Of a stretch of DNA of 44,843 nucleotides, positions 17,081-24,212 are shown one piece after another (position 1 is the stretch's first letter; every line of letters begins with the position of its first letter). The translations under genes and the position numbers were made by a program. The stretch covers positions 1 through 44,843 of the forward strand of contig JADPRS010000028.1 in the NCBI GenBank assembly GCA_015686845.1. Reading direction: 5' to 3'. Under the pieces are notes generated by a model. That model saw only the letters and a list, made by a program, of their open reading frames with translations. It had not been told where the DNA came from and did no database searches. The stretch is from Lutibacter sp. B2 (GTDB lineage: Bacteria > Bacillota > Clostridia > Peptostreptococcales > Thermotaleaceae).

Positions 17081-17251
17081 CTATTTTAATCTTGATAAAA
17101 GAGATGCCATTTTTTTATTTCCTCCTGCTGGTGGTCTCCAATCTACATGTATTGCTTTTACATCTTGTTTTTTCAAATCTGTGTAAAAAGACTCTAACCC
17201 CATATTAATGACGCTTATCTCTTTATTGAATAATTCATTTATTTTATTCAT
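17081..17251 (-). CDS. Separate C-terminal domain of FdrA/AllF, 56 aa
   Basis: A 56-codon gene with its own GGAGGG ribosome binding site starts 18 bases after the allF stop. Its product reads ISVINMGLESF near residue 12 and HVDWRPPAGGNKKMASLL near residue 35. From memory this matches the extreme C-terminus of E. coli FdrA (AllF), which ends with a VINIGLRSF...WSPVAGGNKKLARLLERL-like segment and is about 34 residues longer than the main allF product here. So the domain that is fused in E. coli is encoded separately in this operon. A strong ribosome binding site and intact frame argue for a real subunit, not a decayed frameshift remnant. The role of the W-x-P-x-A-G-G-N-K-K segment is unknown. 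Confidence 0.8.
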   Translation of the reverse strand: MNKINELFNKEISVINMGLESFYTDLKKQDVKAIHVDWRPPAGGNKKMASLLSRLK

Positions 17252-17269
17252 AATATCCCTCCATGTAAG

Positions 17270-18835
17270 TTAACAGTTACCTTTCAACTCTTTTAATATC
17301 TTAGAAGCCAATCTTACTGCTTGGGCATTAGAAGGCATAACAATTGCGCCAATTTCTTCTAATCTTCTTTGTGACTCCTCTAAGCTTTGCGGGTCCTTAT
17401 CTGTACCACAAATTGAACAAACTACAGATAGATAGTTTCCTTTATCCATCATTATTTTCTGTGATTTTTTTATGGAAGGTATCATCTCTCCAACTGGGTC
17501 CTCATGAGATCCATATCCTAATACAAAGTCCATTAATATTAAAGCAACTTCATCATCCTCAGCTTCTTTTATTATTCTTTCTACTCTCGTCGTAGGGTCG
17601 ATCATTGGATGAGGCTTCCCTACTGTAAAATCATCATCCCCTAAATCTATGCACGTATTTTTAATACTTTTATTAATATCAGATAATTTATATTTAGGAG
17701 AAAGTGGTGTATTAGAATATAGCTCTCCTAAATCCTTATTTAAAAGCTTCATAGCTTCATCGGCTAACGTGCCTCCTGTATATAGACCTCTTACATACTT
17801 TTGCTTACTATGAAATTTACTTACTTCCTTTTCTACAATTTTATCTATCTCATCATCCCTTAATGTAAATCCATTAAAGTCTTCTACCTCTTCACCTTTA
17901 ACTAAAGCTACTGCTTTATATGCTGCATCTTCTAAAGTAGCACATGAATATGCGCCATATTGTTCTATTAACTCTTTATCTCCACCTATAAAATCTACTA
18001 CAACAGGCTTAGGTGAATTTTCTATAGCCTTAAGTACTTTTTTCGCTACCTCATCTGCAGGTGGCTTTGAAATGAGTACGATTACTTCTGTATTTGGATC
18101 CTTTAATAAAGCTTCAATTCCTTGTAGCATCATTATTCCACCTATTTCACTTTTCAAGTCCCTTCCACCCGTTCCAATAACTTGAGATACGCCTTCTCCT
18201 AATTTATCTATTATTACGGTAACCTCTTGTGTTCCAGTTCCAGACGCTCCAACGATTCCGATTTTTCCTTTTTTTATAACATTTGCAAAGGCTAATGGAA
18301 CATTGTTTATAATGGCAGTACCACAATCTGGCCCCATCATTAATAATCCTTTTTCTCTCGCTAATGTTTTTAATTCTTTTTCTTCTTTCATTGAAACATT
18401 ATCACTAAATAGCATTACATGAAGCCCACTTTTCAGCGATTTCCTTACTTCATCTGCTGCATATTTACCTGGTAAAGATATAACTACCACATTTGAATCT
18501 GCTTGATATTTCAATGCAGAATCTAACGTTGGAGGGTTATAATCAGATGGACTATCATTTTTTTTCTTGGTTAATAATTCATCTACTTTTATACTAATTT
18601 CCTTCATATTTAAATCTTCTTCTGAAAGTACACTTATAAAAAAGTCATTCGCTCCTAAATCATTAATTTCATCCGTTGTTATATTTAACATAGTAGCTAA
18701 TTCCTTGTTCAAATCAGTTCCCATACCTACTAAGGCTTCTTTAATTCCTTCCATCTTTTTAATTTCTTTAGAGATTAACATTAATGTAACTGAATCATAA
18801 TAAGTATTTTTTCTAATTTCATAATTAACTTTCAC
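17270..18835 (-). CDS. allF: AllF (FdrA), subunit of oxamate carbamoyltransferase, lacking its C-terminal tail
   Basis: A 521-aa FdrA-family protein built like succinyl-CoA synthetase alpha-type modules. The first part is a CoA-binding-like Rossmann region with ISLPGKYAADEV, LFSDNVSMKEEKELK, and GLLMMGPDCGTAIINNVPLAFANV; then GIVGASGTGTQEV and GTGGRDLKSEIGG. The second module has YTGGTLADEAM, DLGDDDFTVGKPHPMIDPT and MDFVLGYGSHEDP. These match E. coli FdrA/AllF closely, but the protein stops before the final V-I-N-x-G-L...AGGNKK segment, which follows as a separate ORF. The start is GTG at 18835, overlapping the end of allH by 11 bases, which indicates translational coupling. Confidence 0.93.
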   Translation of the reverse strand: MKVNYEIRKNTYYDSVTLMLISKEIKKMEGIKEALVGMGTDLNKELATMLNITTDEINDLGANDFFISVLSEEDLNMKEISIKVDELLTKKKNDSPSDYNPPTLDSALKYQADSNVVVISLPGKYAADEVRKSLKSGLHVMLFSDNVSMKEEKELKTLAREKGLLMMGPDCGTAIINNVPLAFANVIKKGKIGIVGASGTGTQEVTVIIDKLGEGVSQVIGTGGRDLKSEIGGIMMLQGIEALLKDPNTEVIVLISKPPADEVAKKVLKAIENSPKPVVVDFIGGDKELIEQYGAYSCATLEDAAYKAVALVKGEEVEDFNGFTLRDDEIDKIVEKEVSKFHSKQKYVRGLYTGGTLADEAMKLLNKDLGELYSNTPLSPKYKLSDINKSIKNTCIDLGDDDFTVGKPHPMIDPTTRVERIIKEAEDDEVALILMDFVLGYGSHEDPVGEMIPSIKKSQKIMMDKGNYLSVVCSICGTDKDPQSLEESQRRLEEIGAIVMPSNAQAVRLASKILKELKGNC

Positions 18836-19793
18836 CTTCCATCATCCCCCTAAACACATTCTTCCTAACAATAATTTTACTTCCAACATAAATTCCACTC
18901 AGTATATCTGTTCCTGATGTGCCTCCAAAATTCAAAACATCTATCAAGCTATTTATAAATTCTTTTTCCTCTGAAATTGATAGAAAAGATTTCATTAGCC
19001 TTTTAATCCCTTCTGATACTTCACCCACTGATGCAAACATTAACATCTTCTCGCTTACTAAAGTAGTCCTGTTTCTAATATCCTTTACAATCTCTTTATT
19101 AAACTCATATACTTTTAAAATATCCAATCCAAAATAATCAGATAGATATATAAAAGATGTCATGAGTCCTACAATAAAATCATCTGCTGAAGGTGTTAAC
19201 CCTGGTCCAAATCCAATTATTTTTTTTGCAGCTTCCGAAATATTTTCTCGATCGTCATCCATACAAAGCTTTAAAAATTTAGTGATTCTATGAATAATAA
19301 ATTTACTATATTGGTTTAATGAAATATCATTATTTTCATATGTTTTTAATTCTTCTACATAATTCCCTAAGCAGAACACGATATTAGAAATCCCATCTGA
19401 ATTTCCATAACGATACATATATTCCTCAATGTATCTTAATTTGTTTATGATATTTTCTTCTGTATCTTTGATATAGTTAAAGTTTGGTTTAAAATCCCAT
19501 ATTTTAGTTTTGCTTAAATCTATATCGAGATTTATTTCTTTAAATAAAATATGTTTTTTAATGATCCTTACTGGTAAGTTTTGTTTAATTCCTAATTGAG
19601 CAAATTTTTTTCTTGTCCCTACAACCACGGACATAGGTGAAATAAATTTTTCACAGGTCAAAATAGAAATTAGTTCGTCATCCGTTGTAATAATATTACA
19701 AGCGGTTTTAAATACAGAATGTACTTTTCCGTTTATTATTTCTTCATCATACATTTTATTTTTTATTTTCCTACACATTTGCAAAGCCATCAT
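18825..19793 (-). CDS. allH: AllH (YlbF, DUF2877), subunit of oxamate carbamoyltransferase
   Basis: A DUF2877 protein of 322 aa that carries the family signature FGPGLTPSADDFIVG and ends in GGTSGTDILSGI. In E. coli the family member YlbF/AllH is the third subunit of oxamic transcarbamylase with AllF and AllG. It is the first gene of the long minus-strand operon. The frame is open to 19802, but an AAAGG site sits eleven bases before the ATG at 19793 and only two before the upstream one, so 19793 is preferred. The 235-base region upstream is shared with the divergent EamA transporter gene. Confidence 0.87.
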   Translation of the reverse strand: MMALQMCRKIKNKMYDEEIINGKVHSVFKTACNIITTDDELISILTCEKFISPMSVVVGTRKKFAQLGIKQNLPVRIIKKHILFKEINLDIDLSKTKIWDFKPNFNYIKDTEENIINKLRYIEEYMYRYGNSDGISNIVFCLGNYVEELKTYENNDISLNQYSKFIIHRITKFLKLCMDDDRENISEAAKKIIGFGPGLTPSADDFIVGLMTSFIYLSDYFGLDILKVYEFNKEIVKDIRNRTTLVSEKMLMFASVGEVSEGIKRLMKSFLSISEEKEFINSLIDVLNFGGTSGTDILSGIYVGSKIIVRKNVFRGMMEGES

Positions 19794-19802
19794 ACAGATC
19801 AT

Positions 19803-20036
19803 ATCCTTTATATGGGAGAGTTTCTTGTTACTTATATACTACCTCAAAGCCTGTATTTTAGCTTTGGGTAAACCTTCTAAATGTAAAAAGTGTATTTTGT
19901 TATAACTTTATAAACATTCGAATCATTGATATAATTTCTAAGTAATATTAAAATATAATCCAATAACTGGATTTAATCTAGTATTTTTGGTATTCTAAAA
20001 GAGAAGTTTAATCCTATAGAAATGGAGTTGTATTAA
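19803..20036. promoter_or_regulatory. Divergent regulatory region between allH and the EamA transporter
   Basis: This gap holds no gene. Plus-strand TATAAT at 19930-19935 is a plausible -10 for the EamA gene, with a poor -35 (TTTATA). Two inverted repeats stand out: CAAAGC / GCTTTG at about 19845-19866, in the allH leader, and TGTTATAA / TTATAAACA at about 19898-19916, near the expected allH promoter. The second resembles the palindrome before pucR, so both could be regulator sites; this is a guess. Confidence 0.45.
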
Positions 20037-20960
20037 ATGCAGAATGATAAATGTGTACCAACGACTTCTACAAACACCACTACTGGTGTTCTTTATGCTG
20101 TAGGTTCAGCATTGGCTTTTGGATGTATGCCTATCTTTGCAAAAATTGCATATGAAGGTGGGGCTAATACAACAACGGTGGTTTTCTTACGATATTTTAT
20201 TGCCTTAATTTTTGTATCCGTAGTTCTTTTCATAAAAAAAATTGATATAAAAATTGAAGCTAAAAATCTATATAAAACTATATGGATTGGAATTGTAGGG
20301 TATTTCATTACAGGTCTAACACTTTTTATGTCCTATAATTATATTTCTGTAGGATTAGCTACTATGCTACATTTTATATATCCTGCAATCGTTATGATAT
20401 TTTCTAGGATTATTTTTAAAGAAAGTTTAAATTCAAATAAAATACTTGCTTTAATACTTTCTATCGTAGGGATCTATATTTTAATAGGCTTTTCGGAATG
20501 TAATTTAAGTATAGTAGGGGTATTATTAGCACTTGCTTCAGGATTATCTTACGCCAGTGCTGTTTTAGGGGTTAATGATTCTGGTATAAAGAGTATCAAC
20601 TACCTTGTATTTACTTTTTATATCTACATATTTTCTTCTTTAACATCCCTTATATATGGATTATCTACAAAGCAACTAAATTTTCATATGAACTTTACTA
20701 GTATAATTTCTATAGTAGTTATAGCTTTCGTATGTACATTTCTCTCCGTTATATTTGTTACATTATCTGTTCGAATAATAGGTCCTACGAATGTATCTAT
20801 TTTAAGTACTTTAGAACCAATAACCAGTGTCATATTAGGAATACTCATTTTTAGAGAATCCTTTACAATCTCAATTACAATAGGTGGATTATTTATTTTA
20901 TCTTCCCTATATTTAGTGAATAAATCTTTAAGCAAAAAAGAAAAAAGACAACGCTCTTAA
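20037..20960 (+). CDS. EamA-family (DMT superfamily) transporter
   Basis: A 307-aa membrane protein with ten hydrophobic segments in two EamA repeats (about 15-145 and 155-298), typical of drug/metabolite transporters such as RhaT- and YdcZ-like amino-acid or metabolite exporters. The repeat ends SVGLATMLHFIYPAIVMIFSRIIFKE and NVSILSTLEPITSVILGILIFRE are the usual EamA signatures. The start has a GGAG site. It is divergent from allH, so it may export or import a compound of the same pathway, but the family gives no substrate. Confidence 0.88.
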   Translation: MQNDKCVPTTSTNTTTGVLYAVGSALAFGCMPIFAKIAYEGGANTTTVVFLRYFIALIFVSVVLFIKKIDIKIEAKNLYKTIWIGIVGYFITGLTLFMSYNYISVGLATMLHFIYPAIVMIFSRIIFKESLNSNKILALILSIVGIYILIGFSECNLSIVGVLLALASGLSYASAVLGVNDSGIKSINYLVFTFYIYIFSSLTSLIYGLSTKQLNFHMNFTSIISIVVIAFVCTFLSVIFVTLSVRIIGPTNVSILSTLEPITSVILGILIFRESFTISITIGGLFILSSLYLVNKSLSKKEKRQRS

Positions 20961-20985
20961 ATTATTTAAAGCGTTGTCTTTTTTC
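20941..20985. terminator. Bidirectional terminator between EamA and ABC ATPase genes
   Basis: A perfect stem AAAAGACAACGC / GCGTTGTCTTTT with an AT-rich loop is flanked by T runs on both strands. It serves the converging EamA gene (plus) and the ABC transporter operon (minus), and overlaps the last codons of EamA. Confidence 0.9.
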
Positions 20986-20988
20986 TTT

Positions 20989-21786
20989 TTATACGATCAT
21001 CATATACTCTTCTTTCTCTTGTACAATAGAGATGAACTTTCTCCCCTTATCTAAGTAACTCACATTCACCTCTGCATCATATAATAATCTTAAGTTTTGA
21101 TTGGTTAAAATATCATCCATATTTCCATTGGCTAAAACCGATCCATCCTTAATCATAATTCCATAATCAGAAAATGTAAGAGCTAGATTTGGATCATGTA
21201 GTGAAATTAGTACCCCTATCTTTCTTTCACTTACTATTTTAGATATAATATTCAATACTTTATATTGATTTTTAAAATCAAGATTGGCTGTAGGCTCATC
21301 CAATAGTATATATTTAGCTTCCTGTGCAATAGCTCTAGCAATAAATACTAATTGTTTTTCCCCTCCACTTAAATTCATATAATTTCTATCTTTCAAACTA
21401 CATATTCCAACTAAATTTAGTGCTTCTTTTGCAATGTTATAATCTTTAACAGAAGGTCTAGAAAACATGCCCAAATAAGGATTTCTTCCCATAACCACTA
21501 TTTCTAAAACAGAATAAGGAAAAGACGAAATATGCTCTTGGGGTACATAAGCTATCTTTCGTGCTAACTCCTTCGTTTTTATTTTACCAATTTCCCTATC
21601 ATCTATAATTATATTTCCAGACTCAGCCTTTAGTACGCCTCCTATTATTTTTATAAGGGTTGTTTTTCCACATCCATTTCCTCCTAACAGACTATATATC
21701 TTTCCTTTGCCAATGTTAAAGCTACAATCTTTTAATAATGCACTTCCTTCATACCCAAATCTAATATTTTGAATCTTAATAGCCAT
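20989..21786 (-). CDS. FecE/BtuD-type ABC transporter ATPase
   Basis: A 265-aa cytoplasmic ATP-binding subunit. It has Walker A LGGNGCGKTTL, the Q-loop (YVPQEH), signature LSGGEKQLVFIARA, Walker B KYILLDEPTANLD and the switch histidine (SLHDPNLAL). This is the subfamily that drives uptake of ferric siderophores, haem, cobalamin and, in MolBCA-type systems, molybdate. It is last of three genes: binding protein, permease, ATPase. Confidence 0.95.
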   Translation of the reverse strand: MAIKIQNIRFGYEGSALLKDCSFNIGKGKIYSLLGGNGCGKTTLIKIIGGVLKAESGNIIIDDREIGKIKTKELARKIAYVPQEHISSFPYSVLEIVVMGRNPYLGMFSRPSVKDYNIAKEALNLVGICSLKDRNYMNLSGGEKQLVFIARAIAQEAKYILLDEPTANLDFKNQYKVLNIISKIVSERKIGVLISLHDPNLALTFSDYGIMIKDGSVLANGNMDDILTNQNLRLLYDAEVNVSYLDKGRKFISIVQEKEEYMMIV

Positions 21787-21796
21787 TCATACTCAC

Positions 21797-22852
21797 CTAC
21801 CATAAGTTTTCTTTTTTCATTAATAACAAATATCCAAAAACCGGTGCTCCAACTGCTGCTGTTAAAATACTAATGGGGATTTCTGATGTAGTTAATGTTC
21901 TTGCTATATTATCAATTACTAGTGTGAAGCTTCCTCCTATAATAAATGAAAGGGGTAGTGTATATCTATGATTAGATCCAATAATCAATCTAGTAATATG
22001 AGGAATAACTAAAGCTACCCAGCTTATGGTTCCTGATACACTAACACAGCTTGCAACCATAAATGAAGCTATAATAAGTAATATAAATCTTATTTTCTTT
22101 ACATTTATTCCTAATGATTTTGCATCTTCATCCCCTAAAGATATTATATTTACCTGCCATGACATGGAAATTAATAGAATTACACAAGGAATAACTGAAA
22201 TTAAAAGGATGGATACATTTGTCCAATTACTTCGATGAAATCCGCCCATCATCCAAAACACAATAGCTGGTAATTGTTCATATGGGTCTGCTACATACTT
22301 CAAGAATGAAAGGGCTGCACTAAAAAATGATGATATTACCATACCTGCTAGTACCAACATAATAACCCCTTGATTTTTACCTATCTTAGCCATAGAATAA
22401 GTTAATAAAACAGATATAATTCCAAATACAAAAGCCAAAATTTGAACTATATATGGATATTGTGTGGGTAATAATATTCCTAAAGCTGCTCCAAAGCAAC
22501 ATCCAGATGTAACCCCTAATATGCTAGGAGATGCCAAGGGATTTTTAAAAATCCCTTGAAAAAGTACGCCTGTTATAGACAATACTGCACCTACTGTAGA
22601 AGCTAAAATAGCTCTAGGTAATCTTACTCTATAAAAAATCAATTCTGGTGGTGTCACTGCATTATGACCCCATATATACTTTGGTATCTCTTTTATTAAA
22701 TACAGTATTTGCACAGGTGTGAGTCTATATCGCCCAACCATAAGTGACAAAATAAATATAATGCAAAAAATCAATAAAGAAATTAATATTTTAGTAGTCC
22801 CTACTAAATTTTTACCATCCTCATTTGCTTTCTCTGCAACTATTTTTTTCAT
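21797..22852 (-). CDS. FecCD-type ABC transporter permease
   Basis: A 351-aa membrane permease of the BtuC/FecCD family with about nine to ten membrane segments. Family marks are FYRVRLPRAILASTVGAVLSITGVLFQGIFKNPLASPSILGV, GMVISSFFSAALSF and ISWVALVIPHITRLIIGSNHR. The ATG at 22852 has GGAGG nine bases upstream, so it truly overlaps the end of the binding-protein gene by 32 bases, a sign of translational coupling. Substrate (iron chelate, corrinoid or molybdate) is open. Confidence 0.94.
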   Translation of the reverse strand: MKKIVAEKANEDGKNLVGTTKILISLLIFCIIFILSLMVGRYRLTPVQILYLIKEIPKYIWGHNAVTPPELIFYRVRLPRAILASTVGAVLSITGVLFQGIFKNPLASPSILGVTSGCCFGAALGILLPTQYPYIVQILAFVFGIISVLLTYSMAKIGKNQGVIMLVLAGMVISSFFSAALSFLKYVADPYEQLPAIVFWMMGGFHRSNWTNVSILLISVIPCVILLISMSWQVNIISLGDEDAKSLGINVKKIRFILLIIASFMVASCVSVSGTISWVALVIPHITRLIIGSNHRYTLPLSFIIGGSFTLVIDNIARTLTTSEIPISILTAAVGAPVFGYLLLMKKENLW

Positions 22853-23885
22853 CTACTATTCCTCCAAGTTCAGTAAAGGATTTTCCATAAAATTTAGAAT
22901 GAAAATGGTCAAATTCTTTCTTTAGATCTATATCACTAAATAGTTCTGGGTACATGGTTTTAGAAAGCCATAATATACCTAAAACAGATTTTGGCTCTGG
23001 CACATCCCAAGGGCCAAGATTTGAAGGAAATTTATATACTTCATCATTTTTCACTGCATTTATACTTTCAAGTTGATTATTTGCTTTTATTAAATCAGGC
23101 TCTCCTTCATTACAATACCTGACTGAAACCATAATATCTGGATTCCAATTTATAAGCTGTTCTGTAGAAATACTGTTCCATCCTCCTGATAATTCACCTG
23201 CTACATCTATTCCTCCAGCCTTTTCAATGATAAAGTGTTGATACATATCCTTTGAACATGTGGATAATAACCCATGTCCTCCTGCCATATATACTTTTTT
23301 CCTATCTTGTACAGGAATTTTTTTCAATCTATTTTCAATCATATGAATTGTGTCATCATAGTATTTTATAACCTCAGCAGCTTGTTTTTCTTTTCCTAAT
23401 ACCTCACCTACTAATAAAGTTGATTTTTTCATATCCTCTATATTCTCTGGGTCTATAACTACTGCTGGAATTCCTTGTTCCTCTAATTGTTTACACGTAT
23501 TTTCACTTTCCTTATCTGGAAACATAATAACAACATCTGGATTAGAAGCTGCAACAGTTTCCATATTTAATCCAGGATTTTTGCCCCCTATATCTACAAC
23601 TTGATCCATATTAGGACATAGTGATTTGAAAAATTTATTTTTTTTATCTTTTGTACTTACGGCTACAAGCTTATCTTGTCCTCCTACTGTAAATACTAAA
23701 TTTGTTGCAGGCATGTATGAAGAAATTACTTTGTCTACTTCTTTTGGTATTGTTACTTTTCTCCCTTTTAGGTCTACAACTTCTCTCGTTTGTTTATCAG
23801 CACTAGTACTTATATCACTAGAACATCCTGTAAAAGCAAATATAACTGCTACTACTAACAATAAACGAATAATCTTGTTTTTCAT
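22821..23885 (-). CDS. ABC transporter substrate-binding lipoprotein (TroA/BtuF-like fold)
   Basis: A 354-aa extracellular binding protein, anchored by lipid at the cysteine of the lipobox FTGC after a hydrophobic signal (about residues 4-20). The Peripla_BP_2 region follows: REVVDLKGRKVTIPKEVDKV, AASNPDVVIM, and near the end LGPWDVPEPKSVLGILWLSKTMYPELF. The frame reaches 23906, but the ATG at 23885 is preceded by GAGGAGGGG while the upstream ATG lies in the T run of a leader terminator, so 23885 is the start. The family takes up metal chelates or oxyanions. Because of the adjacent Mo-hydroxylase island, molybdate (MolA-like) is an attractive guess; cobalamin and ferric chelates are equally allowed by sequence. 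Confidence 0.92.
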   Translation of the reverse strand: MKNKIIRLLLVVAVIFAFTGCSSDISTSADKQTREVVDLKGRKVTIPKEVDKVISSYMPATNLVFTVGGQDKLVAVSTKDKKNKFFKSLCPNMDQVVDIGGKNPGLNMETVAASNPDVVIMFPDKESENTCKQLEEQGIPAVVIDPENIEDMKKSTLLVGEVLGKEKQAAEVIKYYDDTIHMIENRLKKIPVQDRKKVYMAGGHGLLSTCSKDMYQHFIIEKAGGIDVAGELSGGWNSISTEQLINWNPDIMVSVRYCNEGEPDLIKANNQLESINAVKNDEVYKFPSNLGPWDVPEPKSVLGILWLSKTMYPELFSDIDLKKEFDHFHSKFYGKSFTELGGIVDEKNSCRESK

Positions 23886-23907
23886 TTTACCCCTCCTCTT
23901 GTTCATT

Positions 23908-23940
23908 AAAAATCCCCCTTATTTACATAAGAGGGATTTT
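23908..23940 (-). terminator. Intrinsic terminator in the leader of the ABC operon
   Basis: On the minus strand a 14-pair stem (AAAATCCCTCTTAT / ATAAGGGGGATTTT, one G-T pair, GTAA loop) is followed directly by T residues and lies only about 22 bases before the binding-protein start. A terminator placed in front of a gene, just after a structured RNA, is the layout of a transcription-attenuating riboswitch. Confidence 0.85.
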
Positions 23941-23994
23941 GGCATCATTAACTAACCAAAGCATGTTCAAAAATTCACTTTGATTATTTACTAT

Positions 23995-24155
23995 TATTGG
24001 TCACCCAATATCCCTCCCTGCTATTTACAGCATATACTGTACGCCGCAGTACCTCTCTATATTATCGTCCTTTCCTCGGCTCCCCAGCTTATGGATTATT
24101 CTGGTTCATCGCTCTAGAAACTTCTCCTTAGAGAGGAAGGGCTAAGCCCCGCGTA
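23995..24155 (-). ncRNA. Structured leader RNA, candidate riboswitch of unassigned class
   Basis: This stretch is much richer in G than its surroundings and has no ORF. On the minus strand I see these pairings: TACGC (24155-24151) with GCGTA (24044-24040); GGGC-TTA-GCCC (24149-24139); CCTCTCTA (24137-24130) with TAGAGAGG (24059-24052), a perfect 8-bp long-range stem; CCAG (24104-24101) with CTGG (24087-24084) inside it; TGCT / AGCA (24032-24019); and TATTGG-GTGA-CCAATA (24010-23995), six pairs with a GNRA loop. A G- and A-rich unpaired core (24083-24067) lies between. It ends about 55 bases before an intrinsic terminator and the ABC importer. I could not match the cobalamin, Moco, manganese or magnesium consensus that I know. 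Confidence 0.65.
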
Positions 24156-24212
24156 TCTATATTCTATTTTCTATATATTAATTCTATATTTTCTTAAATT
24201 TACCTTTATTTA

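Noticed and set aside
23950-23963. PucR-box-like GCTTTGGTTAG in the ABC leader
   Set aside because: It fits 11 of 13 positions of the B. subtilis PucR consensus, but lies between the structured RNA and the terminator, downstream of any expected promoter, and may simply be part of the RNA.
24040-24060. GAGAGGTACTGCGG resembles the T-box antiterminator core
   Set aside because: The tRNA-contacting UGGN reads AGGT, the CC is CT, no Stem I features are seen, and the downstream gene is an ABC importer, not a synthetase or amino-acid gene.
23950-24180. Cobalamin riboswitch before the importer
   Set aside because: Neither the B12 box (AGCCAGGAGACCTGCC-like) nor the GGGAA...GCCACTG core is present; kept as an unassigned structured RNA.
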